From assembly GCF_020526085.1 (NCBI RefSeq), contig NZ_CP084874.1, positions 372,001 through 436,000 on the forward strand: a stretch of 64,000 nucleotides of DNA, in the 5' to 3' direction. The DNA comes from Klebsiella africana. GTDB lineage: Bacteria; Pseudomonadota; Gammaproteobacteria; Enterobacterales; Enterobacteriaceae. The notes beneath the pieces are model-generated. The model searched no databases. It was not told the DNA's origin and was given only the letters and a program-made list of their open reading frames with translations. The stretch's first letter is position 1; the number at the start of each line of letters is the position of its first letter. Shown in pieces: positions 13,381 through 23,150 of this stretch. The position numbers were made by a program, and so were the translations under genes.

Positions 13381-15003
13381 TTAGCGCTGCGGCCCTGCCG
13401 CCACCAGCGCGGCGCCTGCTGGCGTATCGGTATACTTCTCAAAGTTCTCAATAAACAGCTTCGCCAGCTGGTCTGCTTTCTCCTGCCACTGCTCCGGGGA
13501 ACCATAGGTGCTGCGCGGATCGAGGATGTGGGTATCCACGCCCGGGAGCGCCGTCGGGATCTGCAGGTTAAACATCGGCAGGGTAAAGGTCTCCGCGTTG
13601 TCCAGCGAGCCATTGAGAATGGCGTCGATGATGGCGCGGGTATCTTTGATCGAGATGCGCTTGCCGGTGCCGTTCCAGCCGGTATTCACCAGGTAAGCCT
13701 GCGCGCCGGCTGCCTGCATGCGTTTGACCAGCACTTCGGCGTACTGCGTTGGGTGCAGCGACAGGAAGGCAGCGCCAAAGCAGGCGGAGAAGGTTGGCGT
13801 GGGTTCGGTCACGCCGCGCTCGGTGCCGGCCAGTTTGGCGGTAAACCCGGACAGGAAATGGTACTGCGTCTGGTCGGCGGTCAGGCGGGAGACCGGTGGC
13901 AGTACGCCGAACGCATCGGCCGTCAGGAAGATCACTTTGGTAGCGTGACCCGCTTTAGACACTGGCTTAACAATGTTGTCGATGTGGTCGATGGGGTAGG
14001 AGACGCGGGTATTTTCGGTCTTTGAACCGTCATCGAAATCGACCGTGCCGTCGGCGCGTACCACCACGTTTTCCAGCAAGGCGTTGCGGCGGATGGCGTG
14101 ATAGATATCCGGCTCGGCCGCTTCAGAGAGCTTGATGGTCTTGGCGTAGCAACCCCCTTCGAAGTTAAACACGCCGTCGTCATCCCAGCCATGTTCATCA
14201 TCGCCAATCAGGCGGCGTTTCGGATCGGTGGAGAGGGTGGTTTTGCCGGTGCCTGAGAGGCCGAAGAAAATGGCGACATCGCCTTTCTCGCCGACGTTGG
14301 CAGAGCAGTGCATGGAGGCGATGCCCTTCAGCGGCAGCAGGTAGTTCATGATCGAGAACATCCCTTTCTTCATTTCGCCGCCGTACCAGGTGCCGCCGAT
14401 CAGCTGAATGCGCTCGGTGAGGTTGAAGGCGACAAAGTTTTCCGAGTTCAGGCCCTGCTCTTTCCACTGCGGGTTGGTGCACTTTGCGCCGTTCATCACG
14501 ATGAAATCGGGCGCGAATTCCGCCAGCTCTTCGTCGCTCGGGCGGATGAACATGTTTTTAACGAAGTGTGCCTGCCAGGCCACTTCGGTAATGAAACGTA
14601 CGCTGAGACGGGTATCGGCGTTGGCGCCGCAGAAGGCGTCGACGATAAACAGGCGTTTGCCGGACAGCTGCTGGGTTACCAGCCCTTTCAGATGCTGCCA
14701 GGTTTCCTGCGAAAGCGGCTTGTTGTCGTTTTTACCTTTGCCTTTATCGGACCACCAGACGGTGTCGCGGGTGGTGTCGTCGCGCACGAGATACTTATCT
14801 TTCGGAGAACGGCCGGTAAAAATGCCCGTGTCGACGGCGATAGCACCCAGACTGGTGAGTACGCCACGTTCATAGCCTTCCAGGTTCGGGTCAAGCTCTT
14901 CCTGAAATAACATGTCGTAGCTGGGGTTGTGGACGATATCCTGGACGTCATTGATACCATAAGCCTTGAGATCCTGCGGGGTTAAACCATGATTAACGCG
15001 CAT
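13381..15003 (-). CDS. pckA: Phosphoenolpyruvate carboxykinase (ATP)
   Basis: 540 residues, as in E. coli. PckA converts oxaloacetate and ATP to phosphoenolpyruvate, CO2 and ADP, the first step of gluconeogenesis. The substrate site includes R65 (GRSPKDK). The P-loop is [11 protein letters not shown] (248-258, K254), and the kinase-2 motif contains D268-D269 (GDDEHGWD). It is transcribed alone, converging on envZ. Confidence 0.98.
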   Translation of the reverse strand: MRVNHGLTPQDLKAYGINDVQDIVHNPSYDMLFQEELDPNLEGYERGVLTSLGAIAVDTGIFTGRSPKDKYLVRDDTTRDTVWWSDKGKGKNDNKPLSQETWQHLKGLVTQQLSGKRLFIVDAFCGANADTRLSVRFITEVAWQAHFVKNMFIRPSDEELAEFAPDFIVMNGAKCTNPQWKEQGLNSENFVAFNLTERIQLIGGTWYGGEMKKGMFSIMNYLLPLKGIASMHCSANVGEKGDVAIFFGLSGTGKTTLSTDPKRRLIGDDEHGWDDDGVFNFEGGCYAKTIKLSEAAEPDIYHAIRRNALLENVVVRADGTVDFDDGSKTENTRVSYPIDHIDNIVKPVSKAGHATKVIFLTADAFGVLPPVSRLTADQTQYHFLSGFTAKLAGTERGVTEPTPTFSACFGAAFLSLHPTQYAEVLVKRMQAAGAQAYLVNTGWNGTGKRISIKDTRAIIDAILNGSLDNAETFTLPMFNLQIPTALPGVDTHILDPRSTYGSPEQWQEKADQLAKLFIENFEKYTDTPAGAALVAAGPQR

Positions 15004-15296
15004 GTCACTGCTCCTTAGCCAAGATGTACTGATGTAAATTGTAGGGTTAATTACCGGATATTGACCGCGACCAGGCTCATAGATTTACGTATCTCGACAT
15101 TTCGCAGAATGACGAAAAAAACGGTGACTCCTGTCACGAAGTGAAGTGGATTATCTCAGGAAATAGCCGCATAGTGGGGTTAGATGTTTCTCAATGGTTA
15201 AAAAGTAATTAAAAAAACTGCTGAAATGTGAATGTAATCGCTTTCCTGAAATAAAATTACGTAACTCTTTCAGGGAAAATTGATTCAACTCGTGAA
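15004..15296 (-). promoter_or_regulatory. pckA upstream region with a possible CRP half-site
   Basis: About 290 bases without a gene. On the plus strand, AAATGTGA at 15225-15232 matches half of a CRP site and is followed by a poor second half (TCGCTT). E. coli pckA is CRP-dependent, so a site is expected near here, but this match is weak. The stretch is AT-rich, as a promoter region should be. I see no small ORF worth calling. Confidence 0.35.
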
Positions 15297-15350
15297 TAAA
15301 TAAAAGTCAGACACTGGGGCGCGAGGGTGAAAATCGCGGCCCGGTGTCTG
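15297..15350 (-). terminator. Intrinsic terminator after hslO
   Basis: A long imperfect stem runs from CAGACAC (15308) to GTGTCTG (ends 15350), with GGG and CGCG pairing inside. On the minus strand it is followed by the T-rich stretch CTTTTATTTATT. Confidence 0.75.
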
Positions 15351-15365
15351 AGGAAGGCGAGGGGA

Positions 15366-16244
15366 TTAATGAACCTGCGGGTCAGCCGGAGAGGCGTTGT
15401 TACGGATCTCAGCGATATCCATGGCATTGAAGATATAGTGATTACCGCAATAGTCGCAATGCATATCAATTTCGCCTTCATCGGCGAGGATGCTATCTAT
15501 CTCTTCATCCGGCAGGGTCTTCAGCGCGCCAGCGCAGCGCTCGCGAGAGCAGGTGCACTTGAACTCCACGCTCTGCGGGTCGTAGACCGTGACTTCTTCT
15601 TCATGGTACAGACGCCACAGCACATCATTTGCCGGCAGGGTGAACAGCTCCTCGGCCTTAATGGTCTCGGTAAGCGTCGCCAGGTGCTCGAAGTCGGCAG
15701 TCTGGGCATCCTGCGCCGGCATCACCTGCAGCAGCATCCCGCCCGCCATCGGCTGGCCTTCGTGCTCGCCGGTGCGGATGATAAGGCGCGTCGGCAGCTG
15801 CTCTGAACGCTGGAAATAATCTTCCAGGCAGGCAGCCAGCGTATCGCCTTCCAGCCCCACCACGCCCTGATAGCGCTCACCCTCTTCCGGAGAGATGGTA
15901 ATGACCAAGTAGCCGTTGCCGACCATCGTTTTCAGATCCGCATCGTCCGCAATCTCGCCCTGCACGCGCGCGACGCCGCGCAGCTGCTGCTGGTTATTGC
16001 CGTTGATCACGGCCAGCTGTAAAGGGCCATCACCCTGCAGCTGCACGGTAATGTCGCCGGCAAATTTTAGCGTCGCGGTCAGCAGACTGGTGGCGACCAG
16101 CAGCTCCGCCAGTACCGTTTTCACCGGCTGGGGATAAGTGTGATTCGCCAGAATCTGTTCCAGGGTTTCCGACACCGTCACCAGCTCGCCGCGCACGGCA
16201 TAGTTTTCAAACAGATAACGATGTAATTGATCGTGTTGAGTCAT
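15366..16244 (-). CDS. hslO: Redox-regulated holdase chaperone Hsp33
   Basis: 292 residues from the second Met ([10 protein letters not shown]). The first ATG (at 16250) is only four bases from the GAGAG ribosome binding site, while the second is well spaced. Hsp33 binds unfolding proteins after oxidation by HOCl or peroxide plus heat. The zinc switch is complete: CTC (C230, C232) and CDYC (C263, C266); add two if counted from the first Met. It follows hslR by 24 bases and forms the end of yrfG-hslR-hslO. Confidence 0.97.
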   Translation of the reverse strand: MTQHDQLHRYLFENYAVRGELVTVSETLEQILANHTYPQPVKTVLAELLVATSLLTATLKFAGDITVQLQGDGPLQLAVINGNNQQQLRGVARVQGEIADDADLKTMVGNGYLVITISPEEGERYQGVVGLEGDTLAACLEDYFQRSEQLPTRLIIRTGEHEGQPMAGGMLLQVMPAQDAQTADFEHLATLTETIKAEELFTLPANDVLWRLYHEEEVTVYDPQSVEFKCTCSRERCAGALKTLPDEEIDSILADEGEIDMHCDYCGNHYIFNAMDIAEIRNNASPADPQVH

Positions 16245-16268
16245 AATCATCTCTCTTTCTGGCGCGAG

Positions 16269-16670
16269 TTACTCACTCTCGCCGTGTTTAAATCTCATCA
16301 AGTCGCGGCGCTCTTTCTTGTCCAGACGTCTGTCAGGGTGCGGCATGGTCAGGGCGTTCATTTTGCGTGCCAGGGCCATTTTTTCACGCTTCTCGATACT
16401 TTCCGCCGTCTCTTCATACAGGGTGACGGCTTCGCTTGCCGGGCGGCGCTGTTCGGTAATGCCAATAATGCGTACCGTCCGTTCGTCGTTGCCCTGGCGC
16501 AGCGTCAGCATGGCGTCGAGTTCGACGATTTTTCCGGGTTTGCTACGTTGTCCGTTGTAATGCACCTTACCGCCTTCAATCATTTCCCGCGCCAGCGCGC
16601 GGGTTTTGTAAAAGCGGGCGGCCCAAAGCCATTTGTCCAGTCTGACGGTTTCGGTAGGCTTCTCTTTCAT
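16269..16670 (-). CDS. hslR: Ribosome-associated heat shock protein Hsp15
   Basis: 133 residues, the same length as E. coli Hsp15. The S4 RNA-binding domain lies at the N-terminus (VRLDKWLWAARFYKTRALA...GGKVHYNG), followed by a basic helical tail. Hsp15 binds stalled 50S subunits carrying peptidyl-tRNA and helps recycle them. It overlaps the yrfG stop by four bases (ATGA), so its translation is coupled to yrfG. Confidence 0.96.
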   Translation of the reverse strand: MKEKPTETVRLDKWLWAARFYKTRALAREMIEGGKVHYNGQRSKPGKIVELDAMLTLRQGNDERTVRIIGITEQRRPASEAVTLYEETAESIEKREKMALARKMNALTMPHPDRRLDKKERRDLMRFKHGESE

Positions 16671-17350
16671 CGCCTCTCCTTCGGGGTAAGCGAAGGGATC
16701 AGTCGTCGGTAATCATTCAGCCCCGGATGGCGCAGATACTGCTTTTCCGCCAGCCCGGAGTCGGGATTGGTAATGCCCAGGCAGTAACGAATGCCAAACT
16801 CCCTTGCGGCATCCAGAATCGCCTCGCTGTCGTCGACAAACAGCGTTTTATGCGCCTCAAGGCCAGTTTCCTCCGCCACGGCGCGCCACAGACGCTGATC
16901 CTCTTTCGGATAACCAAATGTGTGGGTGGAAAGTAATAAATCAAGGTGCGCATCCAGGCCGGTGTGTTTGAGCTTCACCGCCAGATTATGGGGATGGGCA
17001 TTAGTTAATAAAATGCGTCGCTTACCGCTAGCCTTGAGCGCATCAAGGAACGGCACTGTATCCTCGCGCAGCGTGGCGCGCGGACCTTGTTCGCTGGTCA
17101 TCGCACAAATATCCAAACCCAGGCGCTCGCTCCAGTAATCCAGACAGTACCAGTTTAGCGTATGCTGCACGGCGTGATACTCCTGGCGCATGGCGTCTTT
17201 CGCCTGCTGCAAATTGAGGCCGCGGGCGGCCCCCCAGGTTTCAGGCACCAGCGTTTGCCAGAAGTAGTTGTCAAAGGCGAGGTCCAGGAGCGTGCCGTCC
17301 ATATCCAGCAGAACGGTATCGACCTCCTGCCAGGCGATATCAAAGTGCAT
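16667..17350 (-). CDS. yrfG: GMP/IMP nucleotidase YrfG (HAD family)
   Basis: 227 residues from MHFDIAWQEVD, matching the E. coli start. Fourteen extra upstream codons run into a strong palindrome and are not used. HAD motif I is DMDGT (D16, D18), motif II is LLTNAHP and the later acidic motif is FVDDSEAILDAA. E. coli YrfG dephosphorylates purine mononucleotides. It heads the yrfG-hslR-hslO cluster. Confidence 0.93.
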   Translation of the reverse strand: MHFDIAWQEVDTVLLDMDGTLLDLAFDNYFWQTLVPETWGAARGLNLQQAKDAMRQEYHAVQHTLNWYCLDYWSERLGLDICAMTSEQGPRATLREDTVPFLDALKASGKRRILLTNAHPHNLAVKLKHTGLDAHLDLLLSTHTFGYPKEDQRLWRAVAEETGLEAHKTLFVDDSEAILDAAREFGIRYCLGITNPDSGLAEKQYLRHPGLNDYRRLIPSLTPKERR

Positions 17351-17376
17351 GATGACTCTCCAGCGTGCGGAAAATG

Positions 17377-17403
17377 GGCGACAGGGTATCATACCCCGTC
17401 GCC
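17377..17403 (-). repeat. 27-base near-perfect palindrome between igaA and yrfG
   Basis: The arms GGCGAC-a-GGGTAT and ATACCC-c-GTCGCC surround a single central base. On the minus strand the stem follows the igaA stop by seven bases and is followed by cattttcc, so it may weakly terminate or process the igaA transcript before yrfG. An operator is the other possibility. Confidence 0.6.
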
Positions 17404-17410
17404 GGGAAAA

Positions 17411-19546
17411 TTAATCTTGCGGGTCAGACGAGGGGAGCAGTATCGGATTCAGGCAGCTTTCGTAATATTTCTGAATCTCTTCCATCCGCTGACGATGGCG
17501 TTGATAACGACGCAGGGCCTGCACGCCGTGGTAAGCCATGCATCCCAGCATCGACAGCAGCAGCAAGGTGATGCCGAGATAGCGCCACAGGCCGCTGCGG
17601 TCAGGGATACGATGCAGGTTGATATGCTGCGTGCCATTGGCGTCAGTAAACAGGTTGGTGACAATCCCTTCAGCCTGGAAGGGGGTATGCATGAGCATAC
17701 CGGCCAGCCGCCGCAGTTCGCCCCACTGCTCATGTGCCGGATAATCATACAGACTCACCGCCGGCCACGGCTGATTGACCAGCACGCTGCCCTCATCGCT
17801 GGCGATGAGGAAACCGCCGGGCGCTGGGCTGTTCAGCGCCTGCGCGGCCCGCGAGGTTTCGCGTATCACAAAGGGCGCAGTTGAGGTGGTCACCAGATTC
17901 TCCAGCGACTCGGCGCTGACCGGCCGCAGCAGCACGTTCACGCCATCCAGCTTTCCGGCGGTGGCGCGCTTGGTTAACGCCTCCCAGTTACGGGTATTAC
18001 CAAGGTTGACCAGCGCGTTCTTCAACCGCAGGCAGTCATCCTTCGCCGAGCAAAGATCGTTGGTTTTCTGCACGATGTCGCCAAAATCATCCAGCAACAC
18101 CATGCCCGATTTCTGGATGGCAGAGCGCAGCGCCGGGCTGACGCGGGAATCGTCGTCGGTTTCCGGGTGTAGCTGGCGCTGAACGGACTGGATCAGGGCG
18201 GTCGCTTTGCCGACAATATCAGACTCCGGCAGTGGCAGCGGCGGGGCATCGTTCCACACAATCTGCGAGCAATCGAAAGGCAGGAACGGTGAATCCTCTT
18301 TGGCCGACCAACTGCCCGGCGTGCGGATGTTACACATTCCGGTACCGCTCAGGCGCAGCGTATCGCCGATGCGCACATGGGCCTTTTCCAGCTGGTTGAC
18401 GGTGGTCGCTTCAATTGTCTGCGCGCCCTTCAGCCACGACAGAGTGAACTTAAACGGCATATTCAACGGTACGCTGGCCCACAGCATAATCACCACCACC
18501 AGGGCGCCGGCGGCGATAATCGCGCTGCGCAGCCAGTACTGCAGCGGGAAGTTTTTCACTTCATCATGCAGCGAAAGATAGCGTCCCTGACGAGCCACGT
18601 GGCGGTTGAGATAGATATCAATATCGGTCTGCTGCCCGAGGTCCTGGGCAATCCAGGGCTGCCAGTGGCGCGGATAGATGAGATCGATAATGCCCAGCGA
18701 GATGTTATTGATTTGCTCCTGATCGTTTTCGCCAAACAGTCCCCAGCGCTTGGGAACGCCCCGCAGGCAGTGGATTTCGCGCAGCGCGGCGCGGCGCGGT
18801 GGGGCATAGATCCCCCACAAGCCGGCGGCGAGCAGCAGTAAACCAGCGGCGACCAGCCAGGGGGTAAAGACAGCAGGCCCAATCAGGCTGAAATAAAAGA
18901 ACAGGAAAGAGGTGACGATCAGGATAGCTTCACGCAGACCGTCCGGGCGGTTGAGAGCATGTTCTTCCGGGCTTTCCCGACGGATCTGCCGCAGCTCTAC
19001 CTGCTCGCTCTCTTCGCCGCGAATGGATGCCTGGGTGGCCGATGCGCGTTCCAGGGCGTAGCTTTGCGCCTCCTGGCGATAGTCGCTCAGGCTATGACCG
19101 TTAAGGGTGATGACCAGCGGCAGGCTATCGGTGGGGATCAGCTCAACGCTGTTTTCGTCATTAATATGCTGTTCCCAGAACGGCGGCAGGTGGACCTCCA
19201 CCGAATCGAGAAAATAGCGCCATTTATTCGGCGCGTCGGTGGTGATCCCGTAGCGGGTAATGGCCCGCGTCACCGCGTAGACGGTGTCGCTTTGTTGATT
19301 CAGCGCCAGCGCGACGGGCGCGCTGGTTGCGCCTGACGCCGGGACCTGCTGGGCGTGGCTTAATTCCGCCAGATACTTTTCGATTGCCTGCCGCTCGTCT
19401 GCAGGCAGCGGCCGCGTGGTGGCGTCGCTAAAAGCGTGCAGTAGGGGGAGGCGGCGACGTCTGGCGTGCGAGCGATACCACCATCCGATGAGCAATACGC
19501 AGATTAGCAGAGCTGTAAGGAAAATCAGAAAGGTGCCCATGCCCAT
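17411..19546 (-). CDS. igaA: IgaA, inner-membrane brake on the Rcs phosphorelay
   Basis: 711 residues, as in E. coli YrfF. IgaA holds the Rcs stress system off by contacting RcsD; the outer-membrane lipoprotein RcsF relieves it. Hydrophobic spans are seen near residues 4-22, 205-245 (two segments), 340-360 and 655-675. They flank cytoplasmic domains and a large periplasmic domain containing cysteines at GMCNIRT, FDCSQI and LCSAKDDC. IgaA is essential in enterics with an intact Rcs system. The start could be the first or third residue (MGMG). Confidence 0.94.
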   Translation of the reverse strand: MGMGTFLIFLTALLICVLLIGWWYRSHARRRRLPLLHAFSDATTRPLPADERQAIEKYLAELSHAQQVPASGATSAPVALALNQQSDTVYAVTRAITRYGITTDAPNKWRYFLDSVEVHLPPFWEQHINDENSVELIPTDSLPLVITLNGHSLSDYRQEAQSYALERASATQASIRGEESEQVELRQIRRESPEEHALNRPDGLREAILIVTSFLFFYFSLIGPAVFTPWLVAAGLLLLAAGLWGIYAPPRRAALREIHCLRGVPKRWGLFGENDQEQINNISLGIIDLIYPRHWQPWIAQDLGQQTDIDIYLNRHVARQGRYLSLHDEVKNFPLQYWLRSAIIAAGALVVVIMLWASVPLNMPFKFTLSWLKGAQTIEATTVNQLEKAHVRIGDTLRLSGTGMCNIRTPGSWSAKEDSPFLPFDCSQIVWNDAPPLPLPESDIVGKATALIQSVQRQLHPETDDDSRVSPALRSAIQKSGMVLLDDFGDIVQKTNDLCSAKDDCLRLKNALVNLGNTRNWEALTKRATAGKLDGVNVLLRPVSAESLENLVTTSTAPFVIRETSRAAQALNSPAPGGFLIASDEGSVLVNQPWPAVSLYDYPAHEQWGELRRLAGMLMHTPFQAEGIVTNLFTDANGTQHINLHRIPDRSGLWRYLGITLLLLSMLGCMAYHGVQALRRYQRHRQRMEEIQKYYESCLNPILLPSSDPQD

Positions 19547-19860
19547 CCCATCATAGTTATTTTTATCTTACGAAAACGTTGGCGAACGTGAAGACTAACA
19601 TCAAGCTGCAGTATTAGCGGCGCAACTGCTTACAGGGTAGTGAATATGTCATGCAGCAGCGCATAAGCTTACCAAAAACGTTAAAGCGCAGAAATCGGTA
19701 AATTCCCAAACAGAATTCAAGCTATTGACTTTTTTATCTTTATTGCTTTTCTCTTTGCTGGGGAAAGGTTACAAGCCTGTAAATAAGTAGCGATTTGGAT
19801 TGCCGAAAGCGTGTTGCGTATCGCACAATGACTGCTTAATCACAGCATAGACCGATGACA
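19547..19860. promoter_or_regulatory. Divergent promoter region igaA-nudE
   Basis: About 310 bases without a gene. A TTGACT at 19734-19739 is a possible -35 for nudE, but no matching -10 is obvious at normal spacing. The stretch is AT-rich near the middle. No repeat or small ORF stands out. Confidence 0.4.
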
Positions 19861-20421
19861 ATGAGCAAATCATTACAAAAACCCACCATTCTCAATGTTG
19901 AAACTGTCGCCCGTTCGCGCCTCTTTAATGTCGAAAGCGTCGATCTGGAATTCAGCAACGGTGTGCGTCGCGTTTATGAACGTATGCGGCCTTCCACCCG
20001 CGAAGCGGTGATGATTGTGCCGATTGTTGATGATCACATTATTTTGATTCGCGAGTATGCGGTCGGTACGGAATCCTACGAGCTGGGCTTCTCTAAGGGG
20101 CTGATTGATCCGGGTGAAACGGTAGAGGAAGCGGCCAATCGCGAGCTAAAAGAAGAGGTTGGCTTTGGCGCCAATAAGCTGACGTTTCTGAAGAAGCTCA
20201 GTATGGCCCCTTCCTATTTTTCCAGCAAAATGAATATCCTGGTGGCGGAAGATCTCTATCCGGAATCGCTGCCGGGCGATGAGCCTGAACCGCTGCCGCA
20301 GGTGCGCTGGCCGCTGGCGCAGCTGATGTCGCTGCTGGATGAAGAAGATTTTAACGAGGCCCGTAACGTCAGCGCGTTGTTTTTAGTGCGCGAGTGGCTG
20401 CAGGCCCAGGGCCGACTCTGA
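19861..20421 (+). CDS. nudE: ADP-compounds hydrolase NudE
   Basis: 186 residues from the second Met (MSKSLQKPTI), as in E. coli; the first ATG is two codons upstream and no clear ribosome binding site decides between them. NudE hydrolyses ADP-ribose, NADH and Ap3A/Ap2A-type compounds. The Nudix box is intact: it starts GLIDPGE, then seven residues, then RELKEEVGF. It converges on mrcA through a shared terminator. Confidence 0.95.
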   Translation: MSKSLQKPTILNVETVARSRLFNVESVDLEFSNGVRRVYERMRPSTREAVMIVPIVDDHIILIREYAVGTESYELGFSKGLIDPGETVEEAANRELKEEVGFGANKLTFLKKLSMAPSYFSSKMNILVAEDLYPESLPGDEPEPLPQVRWPLAQLMSLLDEEDFNEARNVSALFLVREWLQAQGRL

Positions 20422-20444
20422 GCGAAAGCGCGTCGTCACAACAA

Positions 20445-20472
20445 TAAAAAAGCGCCCGCAGGCGCTTTTTTT
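20445..20472. terminator. Bidirectional terminator between nudE and mrcA
   Basis: AGCGCC-cgca-GGCGCT lies between runs of A and T. It ends two bases from the mrcA stop. Confidence 0.9.
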
Positions 20473-20473
20473 G

Positions 20474-23032
20474 TCAGAACAGTTCGTGGGTTTCGCCACC
20501 GCCGTCAGTCAGGGTGGTACCCACCTCATGGACCGCCTGCTGCGTGGGTTGGGTGCCTTCAATGAAGTACTCCGCACGACTGTTGCCCCCGTTCGCCAGT
20601 TGACCGGTGCTGCGGTCAATATTCACCGTGACGATACCCGGCGGCGGCGTTAACGGTTCTTCCGGAACGCCTTCCAGCACGCTCTTCATAAAGCTGTCCC
20701 AGGCCGGCTGGGCGCTTTTGGCACCACCTTCATAGCCAGAGATCTGATCTTTAATCGCTCCGGAGGCGGTGGTCCGGCCAAGATCGCGACGATGATCGTC
20801 AAAGCCGATCCAAACCGACGTCACCACGCCCGGTCCGTAGCCTGAGAACCAGGCGTCCTTCGAGCTGTTGGTGGTCCCGGTTTTCCCGCCGATGTCATGC
20901 CGCTGCAGATCGCGTCCGGCGCGCCAGCCGGTGCCCATCCAGCCCGGTTCGCCAAAGATGTTACTGTTCAGCGCGCTCTTGATCAGGAAGGCCAGCGGCG
21001 TATTAATCACATGCGGCGCGTATTCCTGGGCGCCGCTCTGCGCGACCAGCGACTGGTTGGCTTGCTCCAGCTGCGGCTGCGGCGGCACGTTGCCATTTTG
21101 TGGTTCCGTCGAGGTGGCGACATCTTCCACATCTTTGTTCTCCAGCACGTTGGATTTTGGCGTATCGCCGTAAATCACCGGTAAGTCACACTGCGGGCAG
21201 GCTATCTTCGGACGTTCTTCGAAGAGAACGCCGCCCTGATCGTTCTCAATCTTACTGATAAAGAAGGGATTGACCAGGAAGCCGCCGTTGGCCATCACCG
21301 AATATCCGCGAGCGACCTGCAGGGGAGTAAAGGAGGCTGAGCCCAGCGCCAACGATTCAGTATGGACAATGTTTTGTGCCGGGAAGCCAAAGCGCTGCAG
21401 ATACTCAGCGGCATAGTCAACGCCCATGGCGCGCATAGCGCGCACCATCACCACGTTTTTCGACTGCCCCAGGCCCTGACGTAAACGAATCGGACCGGCA
21501 TACTGCGGCGGCGAGTTCTTCGGCCGCCAGTCGGAGCCTGCACCCGCATCCCAGCGTGAGATCGGCACATCGTTGAGCATACTTGCCAGGGTTAAGCCTT
21601 TATCCATCGCGGCGGTATAGAGGAACGGCTTAATGTTGGAGCCGACCTGACGCAGCGCCTGGGTGGCGCGGTTGAATTTACTCTGGTTAAAGTCAAACCC
21701 GCCGACAAGGGCAATAATCGCGCCGTTTTGCGGGTTAATGGAGACCAGCGCCGAGTTGACGTCCGGGACCTGCGACAACCACCAGCTGTCACCCACCTTG
21801 CGAACCCAGATCTGCTGCCCGGCCTGCACGACGTCGTTGACTTTACGTGGGGTGGCCCCTTGCTGCGTATCAGAGATAAAGCGACGGGCCCAGCGCACGC
21901 CGTCCATCGTCAGCGAAACGGAGTCGCCGTTAGCCAACAGCGCGACAGCCTCCTGGGCATTCGCCGAGGTGACCACCGCCGGGAAAAGCGGGCCGTAGCC
22001 AGACTGACGCTTCAGTGAAGCGACGATCTTCTTCGTCTCCCACGGCGTTTCGCCGACTTTCCATAGCACGCTGGCCGGGCCGCGGTAGCCATGACGCATA
22101 TCGTAATCCAGCACGTTATTGCGTACCGCCTGCTGGGCCGCCTGCTGGTTTTTGCGGGTAATGGTGGTGTAGACCCGGTAACCATCTTCGTAGGCCTGCT
22201 CGCCGTAGCGATTCACCATCTCCTGACGCACCATTTCACTCAGGTAAGGCGCAGAGAAGGCGATTTTCGGCGCGTGATAGCTGGCGTCGATCGCTTCGCT
22301 GCGCGCCTCATCGTATTGCGCCTGGGTGATGTACCCTTCACTCAGCATACGCGACAGCACCACGTTGCGACGGGCGGTGGCGCGATCCAGGGAATAGAGC
22401 GGGTTGAAGGTAGAAGGCGCTTTCGGCAGACCGGCAATCACCGCCATCTCACTCAGGGTCAACTGGTCGATAGGTTTGCCAAAATAGACCTGCGCTGCGG
22501 CACCAACGCCATAGGCGCGGTAGCCGAGGTAGATCTTGTTCAGATACAGCTCAAGGATTTCATCTTTGTTCAGCAACTGCTCGATGCGGATAGCCAGAAA
22601 GGCCTCTTTAATCTTACGCATCAACGTCTTCTCGGGACTGAGGAAGAAGTTACGTGCTAACTGCTGGGTGATGGTGCTGGCGCCCTGGGAGGCGTGGCCT
22701 GAAAACATCGCTACGCTGGCGGCGCGGAAAATACCTACCGGATCGACGCCGTGGTGTTCATAGAAGCGGCTGTCTTCGGTGGCGATAAACGCTTTCACCA
22801 GCTCGGGGGGAATTTGCTGCAACGTCACAGGGATACGGCGCTTTTCACCGTACTGCGCAATAAGCTCACCGTCGGCGCTATAGACCTGCATCGGGATCTG
22901 CAAACGCACATCCTTCAGGGTTGCGACGTCGGGGAGTTGCGGCTCTATATATTTGTAGAGGCCAAAAATCGAGCCTGCTCCCAGCAGTACGCAACAGACT
23001 GCAAGGATCAATAGATACTTTACGAACTTCAC
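20474..23032 (-). CDS. mrcA: Penicillin-binding protein 1A
   Basis: 852 residues. A bifunctional peptidoglycan synthase anchored by one N-terminal membrane helix (about 7-27). The glycosyltransferase domain has the catalytic Glu86 in TEDSRFYEHHG and the motif QGASTITQQLARN. The OB-like domain lies around residues 320-420. The transpeptidase domain has Ser465 in SNIK and the KTGTT motif. PBP1A, with LpoA, builds septal and side-wall murein. It is divergent from hofM, 118 bases apart. Confidence 0.97.
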   Translation of the reverse strand: MKFVKYLLILAVCCVLLGAGSIFGLYKYIEPQLPDVATLKDVRLQIPMQVYSADGELIAQYGEKRRIPVTLQQIPPELVKAFIATEDSRFYEHHGVDPVGIFRAASVAMFSGHASQGASTITQQLARNFFLSPEKTLMRKIKEAFLAIRIEQLLNKDEILELYLNKIYLGYRAYGVGAAAQVYFGKPIDQLTLSEMAVIAGLPKAPSTFNPLYSLDRATARRNVVLSRMLSEGYITQAQYDEARSEAIDASYHAPKIAFSAPYLSEMVRQEMVNRYGEQAYEDGYRVYTTITRKNQQAAQQAVRNNVLDYDMRHGYRGPASVLWKVGETPWETKKIVASLKRQSGYGPLFPAVVTSANAQEAVALLANGDSVSLTMDGVRWARRFISDTQQGATPRKVNDVVQAGQQIWVRKVGDSWWLSQVPDVNSALVSINPQNGAIIALVGGFDFNQSKFNRATQALRQVGSNIKPFLYTAAMDKGLTLASMLNDVPISRWDAGAGSDWRPKNSPPQYAGPIRLRQGLGQSKNVVMVRAMRAMGVDYAAEYLQRFGFPAQNIVHTESLALGSASFTPLQVARGYSVMANGGFLVNPFFISKIENDQGGVLFEERPKIACPQCDLPVIYGDTPKSNVLENKDVEDVATSTEPQNGNVPPQPQLEQANQSLVAQSGAQEYAPHVINTPLAFLIKSALNSNIFGEPGWMGTGWRAGRDLQRHDIGGKTGTTNSSKDAWFSGYGPGVVTSVWIGFDDHRRDLGRTTASGAIKDQISGYEGGAKSAQPAWDSFMKSVLEGVPEEPLTPPPGIVTVNIDRSTGQLANGGNSRAEYFIEGTQPTQQAVHEVGTTLTDGGGETHELF

Positions 23033-23150
23033 CGGTGTTTTCCCATTTAGTTTTATTTGGGCAGTTTATAAACAAACGCGCGGTAGTATAAAGGCAAGCC
23101 AGGTGCATTGATATAGCCGGACAGTTTTGCCGGATAAGGAGATCGTAAGC

